Source: Lachnospiraceae bacterium
GTDB taxonomy: Bacteria; Bacillota; Clostridia; Lachnospirales; Lachnospiraceae
Reading direction: 5' to 3'
DNA length: 40,247 bases
NCBI GenBank assembly: GCA_017449745.1
Contig: JAFTFD010000126.1
Coordinates: 1-40,247 of the forward strand
Below the pieces are notes generated by a model that saw nothing but the letters and a program-made list of their open reading frames with translations, was not told the origin of the DNA and searched no databases. Shown piece after piece: positions 8,214-15,977 of this stretch; within the stretch, counting starts at the first letter, position 1, and each line of letters begins with the position of its first letter. A program made the position numbers and the translations under genes.

Positions 8214-8225
8214 CCATTCATCCAC

Positions 8226-9185
8226 TTACAGCTGGTTGATTTCCTTCACCCTGCAGCAGGAGACAAAGTGTCCCGGCTTGACTTCGGTAAGTTCCTGCTG
8301 CTTTGCACAGCTTTCCGTTGCATACGGGCAGCGCCCCTGGAAACGGCAGCCTGGTTTAGGGTTGATCGCTGAGGTGATCTCTCCCTTGAGCAGGATACGC
8401 TTGCTGGGATTATGAACATCGACAGACGGAATTGCAGACAGCAGTGCTTTCGTATAAGGATGAAGCGGCGCTTCAAACAGATCCTCTGTCTCCGCCTTCT
8501 CCACCAGCTGTCCCAGATACATAACCGCGATCGAATTGGAAATGTGCCTTACGACCGACAGATCATGTGTGACGAACATCAGGGTCAGGCCGAACTCCTC
8601 CTGCAGGTCCATCAGCAGGTTTAATACCTGTGCCTGAATGGATACGTCCAGAGCGGAAACCGGCTCATCGCAGACGATAAATTCCGGCTTCAGGGCAATG
8701 GCGCGGGCGATGCCTACGCGCTGGCGCCTTCCGCCATCCAGCTCATGGGGATAGGAGTTGCGCAGTCTCGTCTCGATCCCGACAAGATCCATCAGCTTAT
8801 CCGCCTCTTCCTCGACCTGCTTTTTGTTAAAGCGTCCGGAGAGCTCCAGCGGCTCGCGGACGATCTCACCGACTGTCATGCGGGGATTCAATGAGGAATA
8901 CGGATCCTGGAAAATGATCTGCATCTTCTCTCTCGCCTCACGCAGCTGATGGGCATTCAGCCTGGTGATATCCATGCCGTCCAGGAAGATCTGTCCGTCA
9001 GTGCTCTCCAACAGATGAATGATCGTCCTTCCCAGGGTGGACTTGCCACATCCGGACTCTCCGACGACGCCGATGGTCTGTCCTTTTTCGATCGTAAAGG
9101 AAATATCATCGACGGCGTGCAGTTTTCCGCCGGGGACATTGAAATATTTTTTCAGGTTTTTGACTTCTATCGTAGGTACTGACAT
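8226..9185 (-). CDS. Oligopeptide-type ABC importer ATPase, DppF/OppF-like (importer 1)
   Basis: A 319-residue ATPase: Walker A GESGCGKST at 42-50, Q-loop IIFQDPYSSLN, signature at 150-156 reading DGGRRQR instead of the usual SGGQxQR, Walker B FIVCDEP near 169-175, and the switch His in FVTHDLSV. The C-terminal oligopeptide-transporter extension carries a Cys-rich motif GCRFQGRCPYATESC. It pairs with the DppD-like ATPase upstream (three bases apart) to power import through the two permeases at 10234-12071. AAGGAGG precedes the ATG at 9185. The altered signature is shared with the second importer's DppF (17365) and looks like a lineage trait rather than loss of function. Confidence 0.93.
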   Translation of the reverse strand: MSVPTIEVKNLKKYFNVPGGKLHAVDDISFTIEKGQTIGVVGESGCGKSTLGRTIIHLLESTDGQIFLDGMDITRLNAHQLREAREKMQIIFQDPYSSLNPRMTVGEIVREPLELSGRFNKKQVEEEADKLMDLVGIETRLRNSYPHELDGGRRQRVGIARAIALKPEFIVCDEPVSALDVSIQAQVLNLLMDLQEEFGLTLMFVTHDLSVVRHISNSIAVMYLGQLVEKAETEDLFEAPLHPYTKALLSAIPSVDVHNPSKRILLKGEITSAINPKPGCRFQGRCPYATESCAKQQELTEVKPGHFVSCCRVKEINQL

Positions 9186-9188
9186 AAC

Positions 9189-10220
9189 TCAGGCCTCCTT
9201 TCCTGCAGTCACCATTTCACTGACTGCAGATGCGGAAAATCCGGGTGTCTCTTTTCTGGCTGCATGCAGGCAGCGGCAGTAATGTCCGGGTGCGATCTCC
9301 CTGAGCGGGATCTCTCCCTTCCGGCATTCCTCCGTTGCGAAAGGACAGCGGGGACTGAATTTGCATCCTTCCGGAAGATTCGTGGGATCCGGCATCATTC
9401 CCGCGATCGGGTGCAGGCGCTTTTCACCGACTGCCATCATGGGAAGGGAACCGAACAGCCCGTTCGTGTACGGATGCGTGGGATAGTCGAACAGTTCCAC
9501 CTTGTCCGCCTTTTCAATGATCTCGCCCGCATAGACGACGGCGACATCGTCGCACATCTCGGCGACAACTCCTAGATCGTGCGTGATCAGGATCATGGAA
9601 GTCCCCAGCTTCTCGCGCAGATCATTCATCATTTCCAGGACCTGGGCCTGTATTGTGACATCCAGAGCGGTCGTCGGCTCATCCGCCAGCAGCAGTTCAG
9701 GATTGCAGGCCAGGGCAATCGCGATGACAACGCGCTGCTTCATGCCGCCGGAGAACTGATACGGAAATTCATCATAACGTTCCGCGGTAATGCCGACCAT
9801 GTTCAGGATCTCAATCGCTTTCTTTTTGGCTTCCTGCGTATTTCCGTCTCCGGAATGGATCGCGATGACCTCGGAGATCTGGTCGCCGATCGTCATCAGC
9901 GGGTTCAGTGCCGTCATGGGATCCTGGAAGATCATGGAGATCTTGTTGCCGCGGACCTCATACATTTCTTCATCGGATGCCTTCAGAAGGTCTTTGCCTT
10001 CCACGAAGATCTCGCCACTTCGTACTTTTGCGGGCGGATCCGGCAGGACGCCGATGATCGCCTTGGCGATGGAAGTCTTTCCCGCGCCGGTCTCGCCGAC
10101 CAGGCCGAGCGTCTTTCCCTTTTCAAGGTCGAAAGAAACACCGTTGACGGCATGGATCACCTGACCTCCGGAGGTATATTCGATGACCAGGTCTTTGACC
10201 TGCAAAAACTTTTCACTCAT
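9189..10220 (-). CDS. Oligopeptide-type ABC importer ATPase, DppD/OppD-like (importer 1)
   Basis: A 343-residue ATPase with Walker A GETGAGKTS at 42-50, Q-loop MIFQDPMTALNP, canonical FSGGMKQR signature, Walker B LLLADEPTTALD and H-loop LITHDLGVV. The C-terminal family extension has GCKFSPRCPFATEEC. It is the heteromeric partner of the DppF-like ATPase immediately downstream. The tail beyond the extension (about 20 residues, SASAVSEMVTAGKEA) is longer than in the importer-2 copy. Substrate class (peptide, nickel, opine or other) is set by the binding protein and cannot be read from the ATPase. Confidence 0.93.
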   Translation of the reverse strand: MSEKFLQVKDLVIEYTSGGQVIHAVNGVSFDLEKGKTLGLVGETGAGKTSIAKAIIGVLPDPPAKVRSGEIFVEGKDLLKASDEEMYEVRGNKISMIFQDPMTALNPLMTIGDQISEVIAIHSGDGNTQEAKKKAIEILNMVGITAERYDEFPYQFSGGMKQRVVIAIALACNPELLLADEPTTALDVTIQAQVLEMMNDLREKLGTSMILITHDLGVVAEMCDDVAVVYAGEIIEKADKVELFDYPTHPYTNGLFGSLPMMAVGEKRLHPIAGMMPDPTNLPEGCKFSPRCPFATEECRKGEIPLREIAPGHYCRCLHAARKETPGFSASAVSEMVTAGKEA

Positions 10221-10233
10221 TTCCTTATCCCCC

Positions 10234-11124
10234 TTATTTCTTCAGTCTCGGATCCATGGCATCTCTCAATCCGTCGCCGACCATGTTGACAGCCAGAACC
10301 GTAATGGCAATGAACAGGCCGGGCCACAGCAGCAGATGCGGGGCACTCTGGATATACGCACGGCCATCGGAAAGCATGGCGCCCCATTCAGGAGTTCCTA
10401 CCGGAACGCCCAAACCGATGTAGGACAGCCCTGCCGCCTGCATAATGGTGGCGCCGATACCCATGGTGATATTGACGATAACGGGCGAAACCGTGTTGGG
10501 CAGCAGATGCTTGAACATGATCCTGTTCGTGGAACAGTTGATGGACGCAGCTGCTTCCAGGTACTCACATTTCCTTTCACTCAGAATCCTTGCGCGGAGC
10601 ATTCTCGTAATACCCGCGACACCGCCTATGGAAAGGGCAACAATGGTATTGCCGAAGCCGTTTCCCAGGGCTGTCGCAATGCAGATGGAGAGGAGCATTC
10701 CGGGGATTGCCTGGAGGACATCAAGGAAACGCATGACCAGGTTGTCGACCCAGCCCCCGAAGTATCCTGCCACAGTTCCCAGAATCAGGCCGATTACCGC
10801 ACTCGCAGCGGCTGCAAGAAAACCAAGAGCCAGGGAATAGCGGCCGCCGTAAAGAAGCCTTGTCAGGAGATCTCTTCCGAACTTGTCACATCCGAGAGGG
10901 TGGGCCGCAGAGCTTCCGGCGAAGGAATTCATCGCATCAAAAGCGTCCGGATTATACGGTGTCAGGAAAGGAGCAAAAATACTCGCCAGAATGATCAGGA
11001 TCACGATTGCCAGTCCGACCATGGAAAATTTGTTCTGGGAAAGGCGCTTTAAGACCTGCTGGAATTGGGATTCCTTTTTATAAACCTGCTGTGCGCCGGC
11101 AGCATTTGTCATAGTTTTTGCCAT
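10234..11124 (-). CDS. Oligopeptide-type ABC importer permease, DppC/OppC-like (importer 1)
   Basis: A 296-residue membrane protein with the OppC-type N-terminal segment (first helix about residues 37-58, VGLAIVILIILASIFAPFLTPYNPDAF), the HPLGCDKFGRDLLTRLLYGGRYSL block typical of the family, and a BPD_transp_1 permease domain. The cytoplasmic coupling (EAA) loop reads EAAASINCSTNRIMFKHLLPN. It ends with the family's usual DGLRDAMDPRLKK. It follows the DppB-like gene after two bases. The ATG at 11124 has only a weak ribosome site, consistent with coupling to the upstream gene. Confidence 0.92.
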   Translation of the reverse strand: MAKTMTNAAGAQQVYKKESQFQQVLKRLSQNKFSMVGLAIVILIILASIFAPFLTPYNPDAFDAMNSFAGSSAAHPLGCDKFGRDLLTRLLYGGRYSLALGFLAAAASAVIGLILGTVAGYFGGWVDNLVMRFLDVLQAIPGMLLSICIATALGNGFGNTIVALSIGGVAGITRMLRARILSERKCEYLEAAASINCSTNRIMFKHLLPNTVSPVIVNITMGIGATIMQAAGLSYIGLGVPVGTPEWGAMLSDGRAYIQSAPHLLLWPGLFIAITVLAVNMVGDGLRDAMDPRLKK

Positions 11125-11126
11125 TT

Positions 11127-12071
11127 TTACTGCCCTGCCTTTCCGGCGTACTGCGCCTTGATGCGCGGATCGATCATTGCGTAAACGAGATCAACAACCA
11201 GCATGATGACACTGGTCGTCAGCGCCAGCAGTACTACGCCGCCGCGGATGACTGGATAATCTCTCGAGTTAACTGCATTGAGCATGTACTGCCCTATACC
11301 GGGAATGGAAAAGATCTGTTCAATAATGACAGTACCTGCGACAGCCCTTCCGAAATGTCCTCCGATAACGGTAATAACCGGGATCAGCGCATTGGGAAGC
11401 ATATGCTTGCTGATGACCTTCTTCTCTTCAACGCCCTTGGCTCTTGCCGTCGTGACGAAATCCGACTTCATGACATCCAGCATACCGGAACGGGTCTGCC
11501 GGAGAAGACCGCCGATACCGGCCAGAGCGCCGGCCATAACGGGCATGATATAGTATTTAGGTCCGCCGATACCATAAGAGGGCAGGAGCTTGAGCTTCTG
11601 TGAGAAAATGATGACCAGCATCAGGGCGAACCAGAAGTCCGGAACGGAAACACAGGCCATGGCGAAGATCGTGCTCAGGCGGTCCTGCCATTTTCCCTGC
11701 TTCAGGGCTGCCTGGATGCCGAGCGGAATAGAAACGATAACGTCAACGATAATGCACAGAACTCCGATCATCAGGGTCCTGGGAAATCTCTTGATCATCT
11801 CTGCCGTGATCGGCTGGTTATAGGTATAAGAAACACCGAGATCCAGCTTCAGGAACGTATTATAGAGGAAATTGCCGAGCTGAACGATGTAGGGCTTATT
11901 GAGCCCCATCTGCTCGCGCATCAGATTCTTGTCTTCAACGGATGCGTTGGCACCCATCATGATCTCGACCGGATCGCCCGGCACAAAATACATGATCGTA
12001 AATATGATGATCGATGCGCAGAAGACAACGAGTATGCACATGATCAGTCGTTTGATGATATATTTCGCCAT
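11127..12071 (-). CDS. Oligopeptide-type ABC importer permease, DppB/OppB-like (importer 1)
   Basis: A 314-residue polytopic protein: N-terminal anchor helix (about 9-30), the family block FVPGDPVEIMMG, then a BPD_transp_1 domain with EAA loop TTARAKGVEEKKVISKHMLPN and a C-terminal helix before DLVYAMIDPRIKAQY. It pairs with the DppC-like permease to form the channel. GGGAG precedes the ATG at 12071. It is separated from the binding-protein gene by a terminator hairpin at 12148-12178, so it is expressed by read-through of that hairpin. Confidence 0.92.
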   Translation of the reverse strand: MAKYIIKRLIMCILVVFCASIIIFTIMYFVPGDPVEIMMGANASVEDKNLMREQMGLNKPYIVQLGNFLYNTFLKLDLGVSYTYNQPITAEMIKRFPRTLMIGVLCIIVDVIVSIPLGIQAALKQGKWQDRLSTIFAMACVSVPDFWFALMLVIIFSQKLKLLPSYGIGGPKYYIMPVMAGALAGIGGLLRQTRSGMLDVMKSDFVTTARAKGVEEKKVISKHMLPNALIPVITVIGGHFGRAVAGTVIIEQIFSIPGIGQYMLNAVNSRDYPVIRGGVVLLALTTSVIMLVVDLVYAMIDPRIKAQYAGKAGQ

Positions 12072-12147
12072 ATCATAACTCTCCCTTTATGAAAGACCTT
12101 CTGCCTGCTGTCCTCTTAAAGTACGGCAGGAAAGGATTTCGCCGGTA

Positions 12148-12178
12148 TAAAAAACCGGGCAGCTCTTCGCCGCCCGGC
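12148..12178 (-). terminator. Intra-operon terminator after the importer-1 binding-protein gene
   Basis: Read on the minus strand, CCGGGCGGC pairs with GCTGCCCGG (one G-U pair) around a five-base loop, followed directly by six T (12149-12154 on the plus strand are A). It lies 45 bases after the binding-protein stop and before the permease gene. Partial termination here would yield more binding protein than permease, as is usual for these importers. Confidence 0.85.
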
Positions 12179-12222
12179 AGCGTTCTTATAACGCTAAAAT
12201 TCAGTCCTGTTGCTCTATGCCA

Positions 12223-13908
12223 TTATTTGAAGATGGTTGCATTGGGACGGATGATTCTCTGATCGGACATAACTACGTTATTGACATCCAGCTTATCGCT
12301 GCAGGCGTAATACTGGATTCCCTGCACCAGGCCCATGCACCATGCCTGATCTACGAGGTAGTCATGCATTGCAATGACGTTTTCCTTCGTGTGGCCGTCA
12401 GCTGTTCTGACGAGTGCCAACTGATTCTGTACTTCTTCATCCATGACGAAATTGATCGTACCGCCCCATGCGTATTTTGCCTTGTTCAGGACTTTCTCCC
12501 AGACGTTCACTGCGTAGTCTGTGGATGCATACTGGAGCAGATAGACATCCCAGTTTGCGGGATCTGCCGCGATGTCGCTCATAAGGTTGCCTTGGTAGGA
12601 TTCGATCTCAACATTGATGCCGAGCGGCTGCCAAAAGGTCTTGATGATCTCTGCAATCTCTATGGAACCCTGGTCGGAGCTGCAGATCAGCTTCAGAGGC
12701 TTGGAAGTATCATAGCCGGATGCCTTCAGCAGATCCTGTGCCTTGGCAATATCATACTGATAGTAGTTATCTTCTGCCTTATACTCTTCCTCATAGTAAT
12801 CCGTGTAGTTGCTGTTGGAGATATCATAGACCGGCACGGCATCCGCAGACGTATACAGAGCTGCGATCTGCGCGTTGTCGAGAGCATAGTAAAGAGCCTG
12901 TCTGAGTTCTTTGCTGCCTGCGACATCGGAAGCCGGATCCATGTTCATGAACATCATGTAAGTAAGATTGTCCGGTACGGGCACGATGCCGTAGCCTTCG
13001 GACTCAAGTCTCTGCTTGTCATTCAGGGCGACTGAGCCATAATCAAGAGAGCCGTTTTCGATGGCGATCGCCCTCTGCGTAGCCTCCGTGATGATCTGGA
13101 AGTTGATCAGATCAGCATGAGCCTCGGAGCTTCTTGCGATGTACTGCGCATCTGTCTGCCAGTAGTCGTCTCTCTTCTCGAAAGAAATCACGGAACCGCC
13201 CACATACTCTTTGAGCTTATAAGGGCCCGTGCCGATCGGGTGCTGGCTCATGCCGTTGCCCTCTGCCTCATAGGACGCCTGTGTGACGAAGAATGTCTGG
13301 CAGAAGAAGCCCTGGTCATCGCCCATCGCGAAGTTGTCGCTGAAGTGAACAGTGAAATTGTAATCGTCCTTGACTTCGATGGATTCAACGACCTTTGTCG
13401 CTGCCACTCTGCCGATGGATTTTGCTGTCTCAACGCCGAATACGATATCGCTGGAGGTCAGCTTGTTGCCCTCGGAATCCGTGATGTAGTCGAACAGCTC
13501 GACATCATAGGTCTTGTCGTCCACCTTGGTGACGGACTTTGCAAGGCAGGGCTCCCAGTCCTTGTTCAGTTCCATGATCATAAGAGTCTGGTAAACGACC
13601 GGGATCTGTGCGCTTGCGCCGCCCATATTACCGGCCCAGGGTCCCAGATCTGTGGGATCACGGTCGCTGGCGATGTTGAATACATCGACCTGTGCGGAAA
13701 CAACATCATCCGAAGTTGCTTCTGTCTGGATCTGCGCGCTCGCGCCTTCTGCTGCCGTGCCTGCCTCTGCTGCGGGAGCTGCCACCGCGGTTTCTGCTGC
13801 GGGAGCTGCTTCGGATGAGGAAGAAGCTGCAGAGCCGCCTCCGCATCCTGTCAATGCCAGTGCCGCCATCGATGCTGCAAGAATCAGTGCAATGGCTTTT
13901 CTTTTCAT
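12223..13908 (-). CDS. Lipoprotein substrate-binding protein, SBP_bac_5 family (importer 1)
   Basis: A 561-residue extracellular solute-binding protein. It begins with a lipoprotein signal (MKRKAIALILAASMAALALTGC, written as a short basic start, hydrophobic core and lipobox ALTGC), then an Ala/Ser/Glu-rich linker of about 60 residues, then the SBP_bac_5 fold with family pieces such as HPIGTGPYKLKEY, GGSVISFEKRDDYW and LRQALYYALD. AAGGAGGT sits just before the ATG at 13908, so the longer open frame (to 14022) is rejected. It delivers substrate to the permeases downstream. The family binds peptides, nickel, haem, sugars or opines; the ligand here is unknown. Confidence 0.93.
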   Translation of the reverse strand: MKRKAIALILAASMAALALTGCGGGSAASSSSEAAPAAETAVAAPAAEAGTAAEGASAQIQTEATSDDVVSAQVDVFNIASDRDPTDLGPWAGNMGGASAQIPVVYQTLMIMELNKDWEPCLAKSVTKVDDKTYDVELFDYITDSEGNKLTSSDIVFGVETAKSIGRVAATKVVESIEVKDDYNFTVHFSDNFAMGDDQGFFCQTFFVTQASYEAEGNGMSQHPIGTGPYKLKEYVGGSVISFEKRDDYWQTDAQYIARSSEAHADLINFQIITEATQRAIAIENGSLDYGSVALNDKQRLESEGYGIVPVPDNLTYMMFMNMDPASDVAGSKELRQALYYALDNAQIAALYTSADAVPVYDISNSNYTDYYEEEYKAEDNYYQYDIAKAQDLLKASGYDTSKPLKLICSSDQGSIEIAEIIKTFWQPLGINVEIESYQGNLMSDIAADPANWDVYLLQYASTDYAVNVWEKVLNKAKYAWGGTINFVMDEEVQNQLALVRTADGHTKENVIAMHDYLVDQAWCMGLVQGIQYYACSDKLDVNNVVMSDQRIIRPNATIFK

Positions 13909-14012
13909 ATATAACCTCCTTGAACATTTGTTTATTTTCTGCTTCCGGAACAGCTGTGCCGGAACATGCCGCAGCCGGCGATCCCAGAAGCTTTTGAACT
14001 GCCTGCAAGTAT

Positions 14013-14041
14013 AGTGTATCAATCTGTCTTTCCCTGCTCAA
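14013..14041 (-). promoter_or_regulatory. Possible sigma-A promoter for the importer-1 binding-protein gene
   Basis: On the minus strand, TTGAGC (14036-14041) is followed after 17 bases by TACACT (14013-14018), with an overlapping TATACT at 14008-14013. It lies about 100 bases upstream of the ATG at 13908, in the 195-base gap after the PhlG-like gene. The fit is moderate, so read-through from upstream is also possible. Confidence 0.4.
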
Positions 14042-14103
14042 TTTTCATTTCGAGCGACTTATTCCACATGCGAATAAATGATATGACAGCTCTGGAAATG
14101 ACC

Positions 14104-14949
14104 TCAGTCCGCATCTTTCGGAAGGTCCTTATACTCCGCATAGAGATCCGGCAGGAACGTCGCCAGATGCTGCTGTTCGACGGTATTATGGATCTGCACG
14201 TCGCGCAGGTACTGCTCGCAGAGCATGAATTCCGGGGTTTCATAATCCCGGATGATCTTTCCGTTCTCCGCCTTATAGCCGATCCACTCGCGGGAGCAGG
14301 TCTCTACGCCTCCCAGGGGGCAGGGCCTTGTCACGGAGAGGACAAGATGCGCGCCGGGGCAGTCAAAGGATTCCCAGCAGGAAGTGATCGCCACGCCGGC
14401 ATCCATAAGCTCCTGGTATTTTTCCTCAGGGAATCCGTAATCGCGCACATCGAAATTATGCCTGACCGATCGAATCGCCGTCTCCTTCGGACTCTTTCCC
14501 ATATCCAGGGTCTCCAGTGTATAGATGCCCTTCTTCATGTCACCGTCCACAAGGCCGTGATCGATATGATCCATCTGGTTCCAGAGCTTGTAGCGGATAT
14601 TGCCGACGCCCTCCGGAAGATGCCTGGAATGAATATTCATCCAGCGGACATACCACATGCGCATCTCCGGCGTGATGTTTCCCGGAAGTGTGGAATAATT
14701 GGCAATATAGCCGTATCCCTCCGGCATCATGCAGTAGCCGTATTCAATCTTTCCGTATCCGTAAGGCTGCAGCAGATCGAGCCAGTTTTCCACCGGGATC
14801 GCATCTGCGGGATCCATGGCGCCCAGATCCAGGAGCTGGGAATACAGCGGATTGGGATAGTGCAGCGGATAATCCGTGTAATATTTAGATACAGGGAGGG
14901 CCTTTTCCTCCGGTGTCAGTTCAGGGATGTCGTATGTAAATTTCAGCAT
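14104..14949 (-). CDS. PhlG / phloretin-hydrolase-like protein (DAPG hydrolase family), copy 2
   Basis: A 281-residue cytosolic protein. It resembles the DAPG-hydrolase family (2,4-diacetylphloroglucinol hydrolase PhlG; phloretin hydrolase of gut Eubacterium is placed near it), enzymes that hydrolyse a C-C bond between a phloroglucinol ring and an acyl group. Supporting pieces shared with the tandem copy upstream are GYCMMPEGYGYIANY, MNIHSRHLPEGVGNIRYKLWNQMDHIDH, WESFDCPGAHLVL, a late HxxxExxH (H254, E258, H261) and the terminal DLPKDAD. These His/Glu residues are plausible metal ligands. The call rests on recalled family features and not on an alignment. GAGGT precedes the ATG at 14949, 93 bases after the other copy's stop. 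Confidence 0.6.
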   Translation of the reverse strand: MLKFTYDIPELTPEEKALPVSKYYTDYPLHYPNPLYSQLLDLGAMDPADAIPVENWLDLLQPYGYGKIEYGYCMMPEGYGYIANYSTLPGNITPEMRMWYVRWMNIHSRHLPEGVGNIRYKLWNQMDHIDHGLVDGDMKKGIYTLETLDMGKSPKETAIRSVRHNFDVRDYGFPEEKYQELMDAGVAITSCWESFDCPGAHLVLSVTRPCPLGGVETCSREWIGYKAENGKIIRDYETPEFMLCEQYLRDVQIHNTVEQQHLATFLPDLYAEYKDLPKDAD

Positions 14950-15042
14950 TGTTATTACCTCTTCTTATTGTCTGCAGGTCATTCCGACAAAGAGCGGCGG
15001 CAGGATGTTATTATTACCGATTTTCAGGAGAAGTCCTGCTGC

Positions 15043-15885
15043 TTAGTCAGCATCATTCGGAAGATCGTGGTACTCCTCCCAGAGATCGTTGATGAAATCC
15101 ATCATGTGATACCACTCGATCAGCGTGTGGTATGCCACCTTGCGAAGATAGGCCTCATCGCATTTGGTTCTGGGCTCACGGACAAGTTTCCCGTTCTTCG
15201 GACGCCAACCGATCCACTCGATGCTGCGTCTCTCCCAGCCGCCTTCCACGCGGGGTCGGATCTGTCCGAGCGTCAGATGGAAGCCCGCCTCGTCAAAGGA
15301 CTCGAAGTCAGAAGTCTCGGGGCACTTATAGCCGTAAGGATTGTCGTTGATCCTGTCTATTTTCTCCTGTGTCAGACCGTACTCGCGCAGATTGAAGGAG
15401 TGGCGGATCGTGTCATACTGGCGGTCACCCTCGCCAAGGTCCAGGCTTTCCGTCGTATGGACACCCTCGGACTTATCTTCCCAGTTGATAAAATAATGAT
15501 CCCAGTGGTCGGCCGGATTCCAGATCTTGTACCGGATATTACCGGTACCGGCAGGCTGGCTCTTTGAATGGAAATTCAGCCAGTTCATGTACCAGAACAT
15601 CTTACGCACTTCCACATTCTCCGGGATCTTCATATAGGTAGCGATATAGCCTGTGCCGTCCTCCAGCATGCAGTATCCGTTCTCGTGGTTGTTGTACTCG
15701 CCTACGGGCAGCAGCCAGTCGGTAAAGTTCTGCGGCTGGATTGCATCCTTCGGATCCATCGGATGGCCGAGGATCACATCCTTGACGTCCTGCGGCAGAT
15801 CCTTCATGGGATAGTTGTAATAGTATTTTGCCAACGGCATGTTCTTTTCTACAGGATTCAACTCCTGCATCGTCTTGTAGCTCAT
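15043..15885 (-). CDS. PhlG / phloretin-hydrolase-like protein (DAPG hydrolase family), copy 1
   Basis: A 280-residue protein, start fixed by AAGGAGGAGAAA just before the ATG at 15885 (the open frame upstream runs into a palindromic repeat). It aligns along its whole length with the neighbour at 14104: N-terminal PVEKNMPLAKYYYNYP, GYCMLEDGTGYIATY, NWLNFHSKSQPAGTGNIRYKIWNPADHWDH, FESFDEAGFHLTL, HxxxExxH (H253, E257, H260) and DLPNDAD at the end. All His, Asp and Glu residues in those blocks are kept in both copies, suggesting both are active but with different pockets. Expected chemistry, if the family call is right: zinc-dependent retro-Claisen C-C hydrolysis of an acyl-phloroglucinol or dihydrochalcone. 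Confidence 0.6.
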   Translation of the reverse strand: MSYKTMQELNPVEKNMPLAKYYYNYPMKDLPQDVKDVILGHPMDPKDAIQPQNFTDWLLPVGEYNNHENGYCMLEDGTGYIATYMKIPENVEVRKMFWYMNWLNFHSKSQPAGTGNIRYKIWNPADHWDHYFINWEDKSEGVHTTESLDLGEGDRQYDTIRHSFNLREYGLTQEKIDRINDNPYGYKCPETSDFESFDEAGFHLTLGQIRPRVEGGWERRSIEWIGWRPKNGKLVREPRTKCDEAYLRKVAYHTLIEWYHMMDFINDLWEEYHDLPNDAD

Positions 15886-15900
15886 TTTCTCCTCCTTTTT

Positions 15901-15960
15901 GGGACAAAGGGTCTGTCCCCTATGTCTCATTTGGGACAAAGGGGACAGACCCCTTGTCCC
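15901..15960. repeat. REP-like palindrome with 20-bp arms
   Basis: GGGACAAAGGGTCTGTCCCC (15901-15920) is complementary to 15941-15960 at 19 of 20 positions. A second, shorter fold uses TGGGACAAAGGGG (15932-15944) with CCCCTTGTCCCA (15950-15961). The element occupies most of the gap between the lactonase-like gene and the first PhlG-like gene, and shares its GGGACAAAGG core with 1539-1570. Confidence 0.8.
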
Positions 15961-15977
15961 ACTGACCTTCTGTCTTT

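Noticed and set aside
8226-12071. Nickel- or dipeptide-specific gene symbols (nik, dpp, opp)
   Set aside because: Substrate cannot be read from these families without binding-protein specificity data, so only the class is named.
12217-13818. Long plus-strand open frames opposite the importer-1 binding-protein gene
   Set aside because: They mirror the binding-protein codons and show no family motif or ribosome site.
13966-15567. 533-codon plus-strand open frame opposite the two PhlG-like genes
   Set aside because: It crosses both minus-strand genes and their intergenic gap, and the two minus-strand proteins are conserved with each other, showing they are the real coding sequences.
15901-15960. 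CRISPR-like repeat
   Set aside because: The repeats are inverted, not direct with spacers, and no cas gene is present.
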